The translations under genes were made by a program, and so were the position numbers. Shown here one piece after another: positions 17,032 to 25,444 of a stretch of DNA of 64,000 nucleotides; the stretch's first letter is position 1, and each line of letters opens with the position of its first letter. This DNA comes from an uncultured Alphaproteobacteria bacterium (lineage in GTDB: Bacteria > Pseudomonadota > Alphaproteobacteria > Methylaequorales > Methylaequoraceae). The notes beneath the pieces were generated by a model. The model was not told where the DNA came from and did not search any database. It was given only the letters and a program-made list of their open reading frames with translations. Location: assembly GCA_902540805.1 (NCBI GenBank), contig CACBON010000001.1, positions 21,777 through 85,776 on the forward strand. Direction: 5' to 3'.

Positions 17032-17706
17032 ATGATTTTCCTAATTGTTCTTTTTTCAATATCAATTCTTCCAGTTGTTTGGATCAATTATGTTTTTAAA
17101 AAAAATGACAATATTTTACCAAATATGCCCTTTAATGGGATTGAATTTGGGAATCAGCTAATTAAAGAATTGGAATTAAAAGACGTTTGTTTGGAGAAAA
17201 CCTTAATAGGCGATCACTATGATTTAGATCAGAAAAAAGTCAAGGTAGGTGAAGATAGACTTAGAAAAAAAAGTTTAACATCTATATCAATTATCTGTCA
17301 TGAGATAGGTCATGCAATTCAACACGCTGAGAACTATACTCCACTGATTACAAGAACAAAACTTGTTAAAAATACTCTATGGATTAATAAAATTGCATTT
17401 GCTGTTATTTATATTGGACTACCAATAATATTTGCTACAGGTTACCTTCCACTTATTAAAGTATGCATTTTACTTATTCTACTAAGCTTATTTATTGGGG
17501 TTATTATTCATCTTGTTACACTTGAAGTGGAATTAGATGCAAGTTTTAATAAAGCTATGCCAATTATTAAAAAAAAAATTCCAGCCGTTTATCATGATTC
17601 ATGTCGTTCTATTCTTCGAGCTGCAGCTTTTACCTATGTAGTTGGTGTATTCAAAAATTTAATATCTTTGAGAATGATATGGACTGTCCTTTCCAGAATT
17701 AGGTAA
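17032..17706 (+). CDS. Membrane zinc metallopeptidase, YugP-like (COG2738)
   Basis: A 224-residue membrane protein with a zinc-protease motif HEIGH at about residues 90-94 (IICHEIGHAIQHAE). Hydrophobic segments lie at the N-terminus and at about 120-175, and the downstream VTLEVELDASFNKAMPII carries the conserved Glu that completes the zinc site. This matches the YugP family of putative neutral zinc metallopeptidases, whose role is poorly known but probably concerns membrane-protein quality control. It stands alone, with an AT-rich 270-bp region before it that also holds the promoter of the divergent pqqA. Confidence 0.8.
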   Translation: MIFLIVLFSISILPVVWINYVFKKNDNILPNMPFNGIEFGNQLIKELELKDVCLEKTLIGDHYDLDQKKVKVGEDRLRKKSLTSISIICHEIGHAIQHAENYTPLITRTKLVKNTLWINKIAFAVIYIGLPIIFATGYLPLIKVCILLILLSLFIGVIIHLVTLEVELDASFNKAMPIIKKKIPAVYHDSCRSILRAAAFTYVVGVFKNLISLRMIWTVLSRIR

Positions 17707-17761
17707 TTAAATTAATCTAGTTAGTAATTCCTTTGTAAACATTTACATTGAAATAAAATTA

Positions 17762-18130
17762 ATGAAAAAGCTATTAATAATGTTTATTTATTCATTTCTA
17801 TCTTTTGAAGTAATGTCATTTGATAATTTAGTTGGAAAGAATCTTATTTGTGAGGGAAAATACCAAGTAATTGGATATGAGTCTTTAAATAATAATGAAG
17901 TTGTTAGGCACACATCGTCAAACTCAGAAAGCGATTATTATAAAAATAATGGTCTTTATGAAATCACTCAAAAATTTATAAAGCTTGATGTAGAAGGTGA
18001 CATATTTACTAGAGAGATTTTACGAAAAACTTTAGAACTCTTTATAGGCGTTCATTTAAATAATTCAAAAGTAGGAGACTGCATTTTTTATTCTAGTGAC
18101 ATAAATGAATATTTTAACACGCATAATTGA
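17762..18130 (+). CDS. Small exported protein of unknown function
   Basis: A 122-residue protein with a signal peptide of about 19 residues (MKKLLIMFIYSFLSFEVMS). The mature part contains two cysteines (LICEG and DCIFYS) that could form a disulfide, is mostly beta-prone and has no motif I recognise. It follows the metallopeptidase gene by 55 bp on the same strand and precedes the lipoprotein gene by about 100 bp, so it may be transcribed with either. Codon use resembles the neighbours. Function unknown. Confidence 0.6.
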   Translation: MKKLLIMFIYSFLSFEVMSFDNLVGKNLICEGKYQVIGYESLNNNEVVRHTSSNSESDYYKNNGLYEITQKFIKLDVEGDIFTREILRKTLELFIGVHLNNSKVGDCIFYSSDINEYFNTHN

Positions 18131-18234
18131 TTGGTTACGATAGATTGGTTCATTTAAATTATTTATTGAATAAAAAAGAGCACAAAGTTTTTCGTAATTG
18201 CGTTAACTATAACAAGCTATAAAATTAAGAGGTA

Positions 18235-19098
18235 ATGAAAATTTTTTCTAAACGACAGGTTTATCATGCCTTATCTTTGTTATTTTTTATCATTTTAGTA
18301 ACGGCTTGTTCAAGTACCCGACTAATCTATTCATTTACAGATAAATTCATCAAAGATGAGATTAATTACTTTCTATATTTGGATGAAGAAGAAAAATTAC
18401 AGATGAATCAGCAAGTTTCAGAAATGATAAATTGGCACAGAACATCAATGATGCCAAGTTATGCTTCCTATCTAGATAATATTGCAGATGCATTAGAAGT
18501 GGGACAATATGATGCAAAAAAAATAACTATAATTATTGATGAAGGGCGTACTCTCATTGAAGATACTATTGTTGGTTTGACACCATATGCATCAAGGTTT
18601 CTTATTCGAATAAATAATGATGAAGCTATCGAATTTATGAAAAAGCAAATGTTGATGCGTCAACAAGAGCGCATAATCAAACTTTCGGAACCAAGAGAAA
18701 TAAGATATAACGATCGTTTTGATAAGTTAACTAAAAATTTTAAAAGATTTTTTGGAGATCTAACAAATGCTCAAATTGAAATGCTAGAAACCCATTCGCA
18801 TGAAACGCTTAATGACTCTAGGGTTCGTTTGCATAACAGGACACTACGTCAAAAAGTATTCGTAAGATTTATGAAATCTCATCCAAATGAAGCAGAGCTT
18901 AATTCTTATTTAAACAAACTCTTGATAAGAGGCCATGAAATTATAAATCCCAATTATAAAGATTTTTCTCAAGCTTCACTATCTCGTTTCAAGATACTTT
19001 TAATAAAAATGTTAGCAATTTCGTCGGACAAACAACGAAATGTGATGATTGATAAACTTCGCAGTTATGCAAGGGAATTTAATACCATTTCCAAATGA
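18235..19098 (+). CDS. DUF6279-family lipoprotein
   Basis: A 287-residue predicted lipoprotein. The signal ends in the lipobox VTAC with the lipidated cysteine at C25, followed by SSTRLIYSFTDKFI and a segment of the form DEINYFLYLDEEEKLQMNQ; this start is the hallmark of the DUF6279 family. The rest is predicted almost wholly helical, with many charged residues and the conserved WHR and YASYL pieces. Family members are envelope lipoproteins of unknown function found widely in Proteobacteria. GAGGTA precedes the start codon closely. It is on the same strand as the small exported protein before it. Confidence 0.78.
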   Translation: MKIFSKRQVYHALSLLFFIILVTACSSTRLIYSFTDKFIKDEINYFLYLDEEEKLQMNQQVSEMINWHRTSMMPSYASYLDNIADALEVGQYDAKKITIIIDEGRTLIEDTIVGLTPYASRFLIRINNDEAIEFMKKQMLMRQQERIIKLSEPREIRYNDRFDKLTKNFKRFFGDLTNAQIEMLETHSHETLNDSRVRLHNRTLRQKVFVRFMKSHPNEAELNSYLNKLLIRGHEIINPNYKDFSQASLSRFKILLIKMLAISSDKQRNVMIDKLRSYAREFNTISK

Positions 19099-19537
19099 AA
19101 TATTAAAGATTTATTAGACTAAACTAGAATTAATGGTGAAATATTTTTCGAAGAAAAATATCTAAGTTATGTCAATAGAATTCCTAGGTAAATAATTGAT
19201 TTTATTTATTTTTATTTAAAATTAGATAAATAATCAATCCAAGGAAGAAGATTATTAATAGAACGCCTCTACCGTAAGCTAGATTCTCAAGCACTTCCAT
19301 ACTATTTAGAAATAGTTAAAATTTGAAGAAGTTCTATGTTTTATGCTATTTTTAGTTTAAATTCATAATGTTTTAAGTCTGAAATTAAAAATTCAGCAAG
19401 CAAGTTTTAAAAATTTTAAATAAAGGTAATTCAAAAGAAACAATATATAAATTAATAAAACTATTTAATGCAATTTAGTTATAGTAATTATTTAAAATTT
19501 TATACTAATAAGATTTCTTTTCATTAAATATAAGAAT
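19099..19537. other. 439-bp AT-rich intergenic region
   Basis: No long reading frame, tRNA or obvious riboswitch is visible. The only candidate is a 32-codon minus-strand frame at 19202-19300, listed separately. The last 100 bp presumably hold the promoter of the PhyH gene. Confidence 0.5.
19202..19300 (-). CDS. Possible single-span membrane microprotein (32 aa)
   Basis: An ATG-started frame of 32 codons on the minus strand. Its first dozen residues are MEVLENLAYGRG, followed by an unbroken hydrophobic span of about 16 residues and a basic end, NKNK. The shape is typical of small single-span membrane proteins. No convincing ribosome binding site is visible, and the frame is short enough to arise by chance in this AT-rich gap. 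Treat as a candidate only. Confidence 0.35.
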   Translation of the reverse strand: MEVLENLAYGRGVLLIIFFLGLIIYLILNKNK

Positions 19538-20551
19538 ATGACTGAAAACATAAATTTAAAGAAAAAAACTGATTTTAAATCCAGCGAATCAAGCACGGGT
19601 GAGAATAAGCAATGGGATAAGGATAATCAGGCTTGGTGGGATTGGTATGTTTCTCTGGCTGATAACTCAAATTCTAAAACCAAGGAGGTTCTGTTAGAAC
19701 TGCCTGAACCACAAAATATAAAAGATGCATCAAAAATTGATTTAAAACAGCAACTCTCAGAACCTTACAACCTAACAACAAAGGATATATCAAATTTTCA
19801 AAAAAACGGTTTTATTAAGTTAAAGAACGTTTTAACACCAGTTGCAATTCAACTTTTAAGACATGAAATCCTATCGCTTTTAAAAAAGACATTTGAAAAT
19901 TACAATGAAAATAAAAAAAATCGTTTTTTGAGTCTTGAAATGATGTGGTTAAAAAATACTTTAATCAAAGAATTTGTTTTAAGTTCACGTATTGCAAAGA
20001 TTTGTGCTGAATTACTGTCAGTAAAAAAAATTCGTCTTTATCATGATAACGCCTTAGTTAAAGAATCAGGCTGTGGGCGTACACCCTGGCATTATGATGA
20101 TCATCATTTTCCATTAGAAACCAATGATGTGGTAACGGCGTGGATTCCTGCTCAAGCAATCCCGATTGAGATGGGTCCTCTAACTTTTGCAAAGCCATTA
20201 GAGGTTTATAAACTTGTAGAAAATATTGAATTTAACGAATTTGATACAAGTTACGATAAAAAAATAAGTGATATTTTTAAAAAAGAGCAAGTTTCAATTG
20301 TTGAAGAACCTTTTGAATTAGGTGAAGTAAGTTTTCATCATAATCTTAGTTTCCACACTGCCTCTGAAAATAAAACAACTCAAAGTCGAATTGTTTTAGC
20401 CAATACCTATTTTGCAGATGGTGCGCGTGTTGTGAATAACCCTACTATGATCTCAGGAGATTGGAAAAAATTTATTCCTGCAACTAATCCAGGTGAGATT
20501 GTCTCAAGTAATTTAAACCCAATTTGTTGGCCGGCAAATAAACAAGTTTAG
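19538..20551 (+). CDS. Phytanoyl-CoA dioxygenase (PhyH) family Fe(II)/2-oxoglutarate oxygenase
   Basis: A 337-residue PhyH-family oxygenase, predicted to hydroxylate a small molecule using Fe(II), O2 and 2-oxoglutarate. The iron ligands are visible: HxD in TPWHYDDHH near residue 185 and the distal His in SFHHNLSFHTA near 272-276; the Arg of SRIVLANTYF near 284 probably binds 2-oxoglutarate. FQKNGFIKLKNVL near residue 85 is the usual domain start. An N-terminal extension of about 80 residues (with NQAWWDWY) is longer than the minimal domain. It is 13 bp from the methyltransferase downstream. The EctD ectoine-hydroxylase signature is absent. Substrate unknown. Confidence 0.82.
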   Translation: MTENINLKKKTDFKSSESSTGENKQWDKDNQAWWDWYVSLADNSNSKTKEVLLELPEPQNIKDASKIDLKQQLSEPYNLTTKDISNFQKNGFIKLKNVLTPVAIQLLRHEILSLLKKTFENYNENKKNRFLSLEMMWLKNTLIKEFVLSSRIAKICAELLSVKKIRLYHDNALVKESGCGRTPWHYDDHHFPLETNDVVTAWIPAQAIPIEMGPLTFAKPLEVYKLVENIEFNEFDTSYDKKISDIFKKEQVSIVEEPFELGEVSFHHNLSFHTASENKTTQSRIVLANTYFADGARVVNNPTMISGDWKKFIPATNPGEIVSSNLNPICWPANKQV

Positions 20552-20564
20552 TCTAAAAAATTTA

Positions 20565-21494
20565 ATGCTCTTCAAAAATAACTATAAAAACTTTAATTCA
20601 TCATGGATGAATAAAATAGATTCAGGTGAAAACCCAAATAGTCAAGATTTATTAGATCATCTTCATACTATCCACAATAGATATGCGGGTTTTACTGAAA
20701 AGATTGCAACCAGTTGTTGTGATTCAAATGGAAAGAATAGCTATGAATTACTAATTGATACTATCAATCCAAATTCTCATATCGATATTCTTGATTTAGC
20801 ATGCGGAAGTGGGGTCCTTTTAGAGTATTGTAATAAACGTTTTCCATTTAACGTCAAACTTTCCGGAGTGGATATGAATGATAACGAACTTAAACTCGCA
20901 CGGACCAGACTTCATGATCAAGATGTAGATTTTTATAACGCAAAAGCTCAAAAATTAAACTTTATCAAAGATGCTTCAAAAGACGTTATATTTTGTCATT
21001 GGGCTTTAACTTTAATGGATCCTTTAGTTCCAGTGTTAAAAACTATTAAAAGGATACTTAAAAATCAGGGAGTTTTTTCTGCAATTGTTGATGGAGATTT
21101 ACATTCTGCAACTGGATATTTAGAAATCCACAACATAATATATAAATTTGTTCAAAAAATATTTCCTAATTATGGATTGTTAGAGTTAGGTGATCCAAGG
21201 GTTAGATCTTTAAAAACTTTAGATGAACTCGTTAAAAAAATATTTTTTGACTGTGAAATAAATATTACCCCTCATGTGCTTTCTTTTAAACAAACCCCAG
21301 AAGTGTTAGCTAAAGAAGTTTCAGGTTTTTTCTACGCTTCACTAGTTCTATCGTCCAAGCATTATGAGATTTTAGTATCAGAACTTTCAGATTACTTTGA
21401 TAAGACTTCAGTTGATGGTTTTAGTGAGTTTAATCTTCCAGTAAATCGATTAGTAGTAAAGAAGACTTCAAAAATCTGCTCTCTAAAAAAATAA
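20565..21494 (+). CDS. Class I SAM-dependent methyltransferase
   Basis: A 309-residue methyltransferase. Motif I is ILDLACGSGVLLEYC near residue 80, followed by LSGVDMNDNELKLA (motif post I), then VIFCHWALTLMDPLVPVLKTIKRILKNQG, the UbiE/Methyltransf_11-like core. Both flanks extend past the core and probably bind the substrate. It lies between the PhyH oxygenase (13 bp) and a sodium symporter (7 bp), so the three form one operon and may share a substrate. The methyl acceptor cannot be read from sequence. Confidence 0.8.
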   Translation: MLFKNNYKNFNSSWMNKIDSGENPNSQDLLDHLHTIHNRYAGFTEKIATSCCDSNGKNSYELLIDTINPNSHIDILDLACGSGVLLEYCNKRFPFNVKLSGVDMNDNELKLARTRLHDQDVDFYNAKAQKLNFIKDASKDVIFCHWALTLMDPLVPVLKTIKRILKNQGVFSAIVDGDLHSATGYLEIHNIIYKFVQKIFPNYGLLELGDPRVRSLKTLDELVKKIFFDCEINITPHVLSFKQTPEVLAKEVSGFFYASLVLSSKHYEILVSELSDYFDKTSVDGFSEFNLPVNRLVVKKTSKICSLKK

Positions 21495-21501
21495 TATCTT
21501 C

Positions 21502-22899
21502 ATGATATTTTTTAGTTTTTGTTTATTTCTTTTCTTTTTTACGTTGATTGGATCTTTGTCAGTTCTTAAGAAAAAAAATACGTCTCTTGACTATCTCCTT
21601 GCAAATCAGGAAGTTAAACCATGGTTGGCAGCTATATCAGCCATCGCAACATCAAATAGTGGATACATGTTTATTGGTCAGATTGGGTTTACATATGTTT
21701 ATGGTTTGCAATCTGTTTGGCTAATGTTTGGATTGATTTTTGGTGATTTTGTTTCATCGCTTTTTGTGCATAAAAATTTAAGGAAGAAATCACAGGAATT
21801 AAAGGTTGTAAGTTTTGCTAATTTGGTAAGCCAATGGCATGGCAAAAATTATAAATATGTACAATTGTTTGGTGGATTAATCATTCTTATTTTTTTATCT
21901 ACATATGCAGCAGCTCAGCTTAATGCTGGAAGTAAGTCGATGCATGTTATATTTGGTTTAGATTATAGACTAGGTGCCATAATCGGTGGAGTTATTGTAT
22001 TACTTTATTGTTTTTCAGGAGGAATAAGAGCTTCTATTTGGACGGATGCTGCTCAATCTTTTGTAATGATAGTTGCCATGTTTTTAATGGTTTTTTTTGG
22101 AATCAAAGAAGTAGGGGGGATTTCTATCTTCATTGATGAATTACACAAAATATCTCCAGATTATATGAAATGGTTCCCATCAACAAATTTTTCAGGATTT
22201 TTACTAGCTCCATACATGTTCATTATCGGTTGGTTTTTCTCAGGTGTGGGTGTAATAGGTCAACCTCACGTTATGGTAAGATTTATGACAATTGATAGTA
22301 CTAAAAATATACCAAAAACAAGAATATATTATTACACTTGGTATACTTTATTCTATTTATTTTCCATTTTAGCGGCTTTTGTTGCAAGATTACTAATCCC
22401 AGAAACTAATAATATAGACCCAGAATTAGCATTACCAACTTTAGCACAAAATTTACTGCCTGAATTTTTTGTTGGAGTAATCTTAGCTGGTATTTTTGCT
22501 GCCACAATGTCAACAGCAGATTCTCAAATACTTGCTTGTACTGCATCAATTACAAACGATCTTTCATTGAATAAAAAAAACAATTATTTAATAAATAAAT
22601 TGGCAACTTTAATTATCACAGTCTTTGTTGTTACAATTGCAATAAATGATAATAAAAATGTTTTCAACCTTGTATTAATGTCATGGTCAACATTAGCTTG
22701 TTGCTTTTCTCCCTTACTAATAATTAACTCACTAAAGCAAAAAATTTCTGAATTTTCATCATTAATGATGATGATTATTCCATTAATAACATTAATTGTA
22801 TGGAGACATTACGAACTAAATACTTATGTATACGAGGTAGCTCCAGGTATAATGTCTGGAATTCTTACTTTTTTTGTTTTTAAACTATTAAGAAAATAA
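21502..22899 (+). CDS. Na+/solute symporter, SSS family
   Basis: A 465-residue sodium/solute symporter with about 13 hydrophobic segments. Family features include ANQEVKPWLAAISAIATSNSGYMFIGQIGF near residues 34-63, FSGGIRASIWTDAAQSFVM (the SSS signature region) near residue 172, and GIFAATMSTADSQILACTASITND near 330. The pattern is closest to PutP-type carriers of proline or related zwitterions. It is the last gene of the PhyH-methyltransferase-symporter group, 7 bp after the methyltransferase, suggesting uptake of a compound processed by those enzymes. The specific solute is not determined. Confidence 0.82.
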   Translation: MIFFSFCLFLFFFTLIGSLSVLKKKNTSLDYLLANQEVKPWLAAISAIATSNSGYMFIGQIGFTYVYGLQSVWLMFGLIFGDFVSSLFVHKNLRKKSQELKVVSFANLVSQWHGKNYKYVQLFGGLIILIFLSTYAAAQLNAGSKSMHVIFGLDYRLGAIIGGVIVLLYCFSGGIRASIWTDAAQSFVMIVAMFLMVFFGIKEVGGISIFIDELHKISPDYMKWFPSTNFSGFLLAPYMFIIGWFFSGVGVIGQPHVMVRFMTIDSTKNIPKTRIYYYTWYTLFYLFSILAAFVARLLIPETNNIDPELALPTLAQNLLPEFFVGVILAGIFAATMSTADSQILACTASITNDLSLNKKNNYLINKLATLIITVFVVTIAINDNKNVFNLVLMSWSTLACCFSPLLIINSLKQKISEFSSLMMMIIPLITLIVWRHYELNTYVYEVAPGIMSGILTFFVFKLLRK

Positions 22900-22931
22900 C
22901 ATCAGTTCGAGCTGCTAAATACTAATGAGTT

Positions 22932-24167
22932 TTATGAAGGAGGGGATCGAGAAATTAAAAGATTAGGTGTTAATATTGCAAAAATAATTGAGCAAATAAA
23001 GATATAAATTACAAATATAATAAATTGGATTTCCAATGTTACACCTATGTCTAATAATAATCCCATGAGTGCTGGAGAGATTGAAGTAGCAAGCACAACC
23101 ATAGAAAAAAACATAGATCTGATTGAACCTATATAATTAATTCCATAAAGTTCGACCCACAGAGTACTTATGACAATAGTTGCTGATCCAGCAGATGCCC
23201 CCATTAAGATCATAAATATAGGAATAACAAATGCCTTGTCAATACTCGCTATTAAGATCAAACCAAATGCAAGCGGTAACAAAAAAAAACGCAATAAATG
23301 CACTGTGCCGAATCTATCGATTATCCATCCTGCCCCAAAAGTTACCCCAATTACACTTAACGCAAAAAAAGGGTAGGAGGATGCTAGAAGTGTAATCGAC
23401 CAAGATTTTGTTTCAATCAAATGAATCTGATGAAAAAAAACTCCAGTAACTATGAAGGGAGAAGCAAGTAATCCAGGAAGAACCTGATAAAAACGTAAAT
23501 CTTTTAAGACTTGTGATCGATTCCAAGAATCAATTAATTTTTTTTTTGATTTTGTTTGTTCACTATTATACGAATCATGCTTATTTAATTGTATGTGTCT
23601 TCCAAGCCAGTAAACTAAAGGTAAAAAAATAATTATTATACACGTACCTATTCCAATCCAGATTTCTCGCCATGTGTACTGAAATAAAAAGAAAGTAATG
23701 ATAGATGGTAATAGTGCCTCTCCAATAGGATGTCCCATTAGTGCAACACTTAAAGCTCTTCCTCTTTTCTTTGAAAACCAGCGGGCCATCGCGGTTACTG
23801 CTATATGACTAATCATACTTTGACCAAACAAGCGAAGACCTAATAAAGACAAGAAAAGTATGAGAAGTGTTTCAGCACTTGATAAAAGAAATGAAAATCC
23901 GCTTAATATTCCTATTGTTATTAATCCAAGAACAGTCAAATTTAATTGGTCTGTAAGTTTTCCTAACCAAAAAAAAAGTATAGCACTTGTTAGTGTTGCA
24001 ACGGAATAAAGTATTCCAAACATTCCATGAGAGAGATTAAATGCATTTCTTATTTCTCCAGAGAAAAGAGAAATAAAGAAAGTTTGACCAACGCTCGAGC
24101 TAAAAATTAAAAATAAACCTAGACTAAGTTCTGGTGTAGTAGCGAGTAAAATTCGTTTTATCAACAT
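22932..24167 (-). CDS. Major facilitator superfamily transporter
   Basis: A 411-residue MFS carrier with about 12 membrane segments. Recognisable parts are FWLGKLTDQLN between segments 2 and 3 (the DRxGRR-like loop), MARWFSKKRGRALSVALMGHPIGEALLP near residue 130, which is typical of the monocarboxylate/oxalate-formate antiporter branch, and GAGWIIDRFGTVHLL in the second half. It is convergent with the sodium symporter and follows a methyltransferase gene on its own strand by about 65 bp, so it may be cotranscribed with it. Substrate unknown; an organic acid or amine is plausible from the subfamily look. Confidence 0.8.
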   Translation of the reverse strand: MLIKRILLATTPELSLGLFLIFSSSVGQTFFISLFSGEIRNAFNLSHGMFGILYSVATLTSAILFFWLGKLTDQLNLTVLGLITIGILSGFSFLLSSAETLLILFLSLLGLRLFGQSMISHIAVTAMARWFSKKRGRALSVALMGHPIGEALLPSIITFFLFQYTWREIWIGIGTCIIIIFLPLVYWLGRHIQLNKHDSYNSEQTKSKKKLIDSWNRSQVLKDLRFYQVLPGLLASPFIVTGVFFHQIHLIETKSWSITLLASSYPFFALSVIGVTFGAGWIIDRFGTVHLLRFFLLPLAFGLILIASIDKAFVIPIFMILMGASAGSATIVISTLWVELYGINYIGSIRSMFFSMVVLATSISPALMGLLLDIGVTLEIQFIIFVIYIFICSIIFAILTPNLLISRSPPS

Positions 24168-24232
24168 GTATTAAAAATTATGATTACTTTCTCACATTCG
24201 AAATCTAGAAAAAATTCTTTTATTCATAAAAA

Positions 24233-25069
24233 TTAATCTTTCGATAGAAAAATCATCATTACTTCTTGCTTAAATCGCCATTGTCCATCTTTGATACAAT
24301 TATCTAGATATGGTCCAGTAATCGAATTTTTGAGCATTTTCTCAAAGTCAATTGTATCATCAAAGACACAACGCTGCAGATATCCTTCAACTTGCAAGTA
24401 TGCTCTCTCTGAAACACCATTTTCGTAAATAATTTTCTCAACTCTATGAGGAATACCAATCTCTTTTAGTATTTGTAAAATTTGTTCAGAACTTGAATAC
24501 GGTTCTCCAGAACCACCCTTGAAGCCATTTAAATAATGTCTGTAAAATTGAAGGTAATGAGATTTTTCACTTGCATGAGCAATAAAACCGGATCTAGCCA
24601 TTCCAAAAATAAAACGTTTTAAAGCCTTTTTAAGTTCGTTTTTTGGAATTGCGTAAAGAGCGTGCGTTGCCCAGATAATGTCATAAGTTTCTCGCTCACA
24701 AGAAAATTCTTGTAAAGTAGTTTCAAACTCTGAACTAGTTTTAAATGGTGACTTAATGACCTTCCGTGCTTCTGCAATTGAAAATGAAGACGGATCAAGT
24801 AATGAATATTCCACCGGTAAAATTTTTGCTTTTGACAAATCAGCATTTTTTACTAGTGCTGAAGGAAATTTACCTGAACCACAGGCAATATCTAGAAGTC
24901 TTAGTCCACGCTTACCAATATTAGCTTGATGCATTTCAAACCATTCTTTCCAGTTAAATCTCTCTGCTAAATGTTTATAATCAATAGAGGCAAGAGTGTA
25001 AAAATTTTGCATTTCATTGCGACTTGATTCACTCCAATGTTCACAACTTCGCATAAATGTATCTTTCAT
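24233..25069 (-). CDS. SAM-dependent methyltransferase
   Basis: A 278-residue class I methyltransferase. Motif I is LRLLDIACGSGKFPSALV near residue 58, and later YDIIWATHALYAIPKNELKKALKRF corresponds to motifs II and III. The N-terminal SCEHWSESSRNEMQNFYTLASIDYKHLAERFNW and the tail IFLSKD complete the fold. It precedes the MFS carrier on the same strand. Together with the PhyH-methyltransferase-symporter operon on the other strand it makes a symmetric pair of methyltransferase-plus-transporter units. It is not an obvious paralogue of the methyltransferase at 20.6 kb. Acceptor unknown. Confidence 0.78.
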   Translation of the reverse strand: MKDTFMRSCEHWSESSRNEMQNFYTLASIDYKHLAERFNWKEWFEMHQANIGKRGLRLLDIACGSGKFPSALVKNADLSKAKILPVEYSLLDPSSFSIAEARKVIKSPFKTSSEFETTLQEFSCERETYDIIWATHALYAIPKNELKKALKRFIFGMARSGFIAHASEKSHYLQFYRHYLNGFKGGSGEPYSSSEQILQILKEIGIPHRVEKIIYENGVSERAYLQVEGYLQRCVFDDTIDFEKMLKNSITGPYLDNCIKDGQWRFKQEVMMIFLSKD

Positions 25070-25444
25070 CTATTTAATCCCTTAAAATTTATCTAAATTA
25101 GATCTAGTGATCGTAACTTGTTGTTTCACCTTAGACAACTCTATCGGTGAATATAATTAAACAAGAATGAAGTGATAGTAAAAAATTCATAATGAAGAAA
25201 CAACGAGGAGATGTATTGTTTTATATGATGTCAAAGAAAATCAAAAACTCGAATGAGTATATGTTGATAGTATATTAAATGAGACGCATTTGTCAAACTA
25301 TTTTTTTTAAGTCATTGACATCATATTCTTTTTTTTTAACCAGCGAATTATTCATCTTTTATTCCTTATCAATGAAAAAACATATTATGTTGAGAGTATT
25401 TGAGGCATTAGTATAATAAAATATTAAATGTTTATAGATAATAG
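25070..25444. other. 375-bp divergent intergenic region
   Basis: This lies between the minus-strand methyltransferase and the plus-strand MetX-like gene and should hold both promoters. A 28-codon plus-strand frame at about 25193 lacks a ribosome binding site and was not called. I saw no riboswitch fold or strong palindrome. Confidence 0.5.

Noticed and set aside
19538..20551. Ectoine hydroxylase (ectD) for the PhyH gene
   Set aside because: The EctD signature around the iron site is absent and no ectABC genes are near.
25193..25279. 28-codon frame MKKQRGDVLFYMMSKK... in the 25-kb gap
   Set aside because: No ribosome binding site and chance length in A+T-rich DNA.
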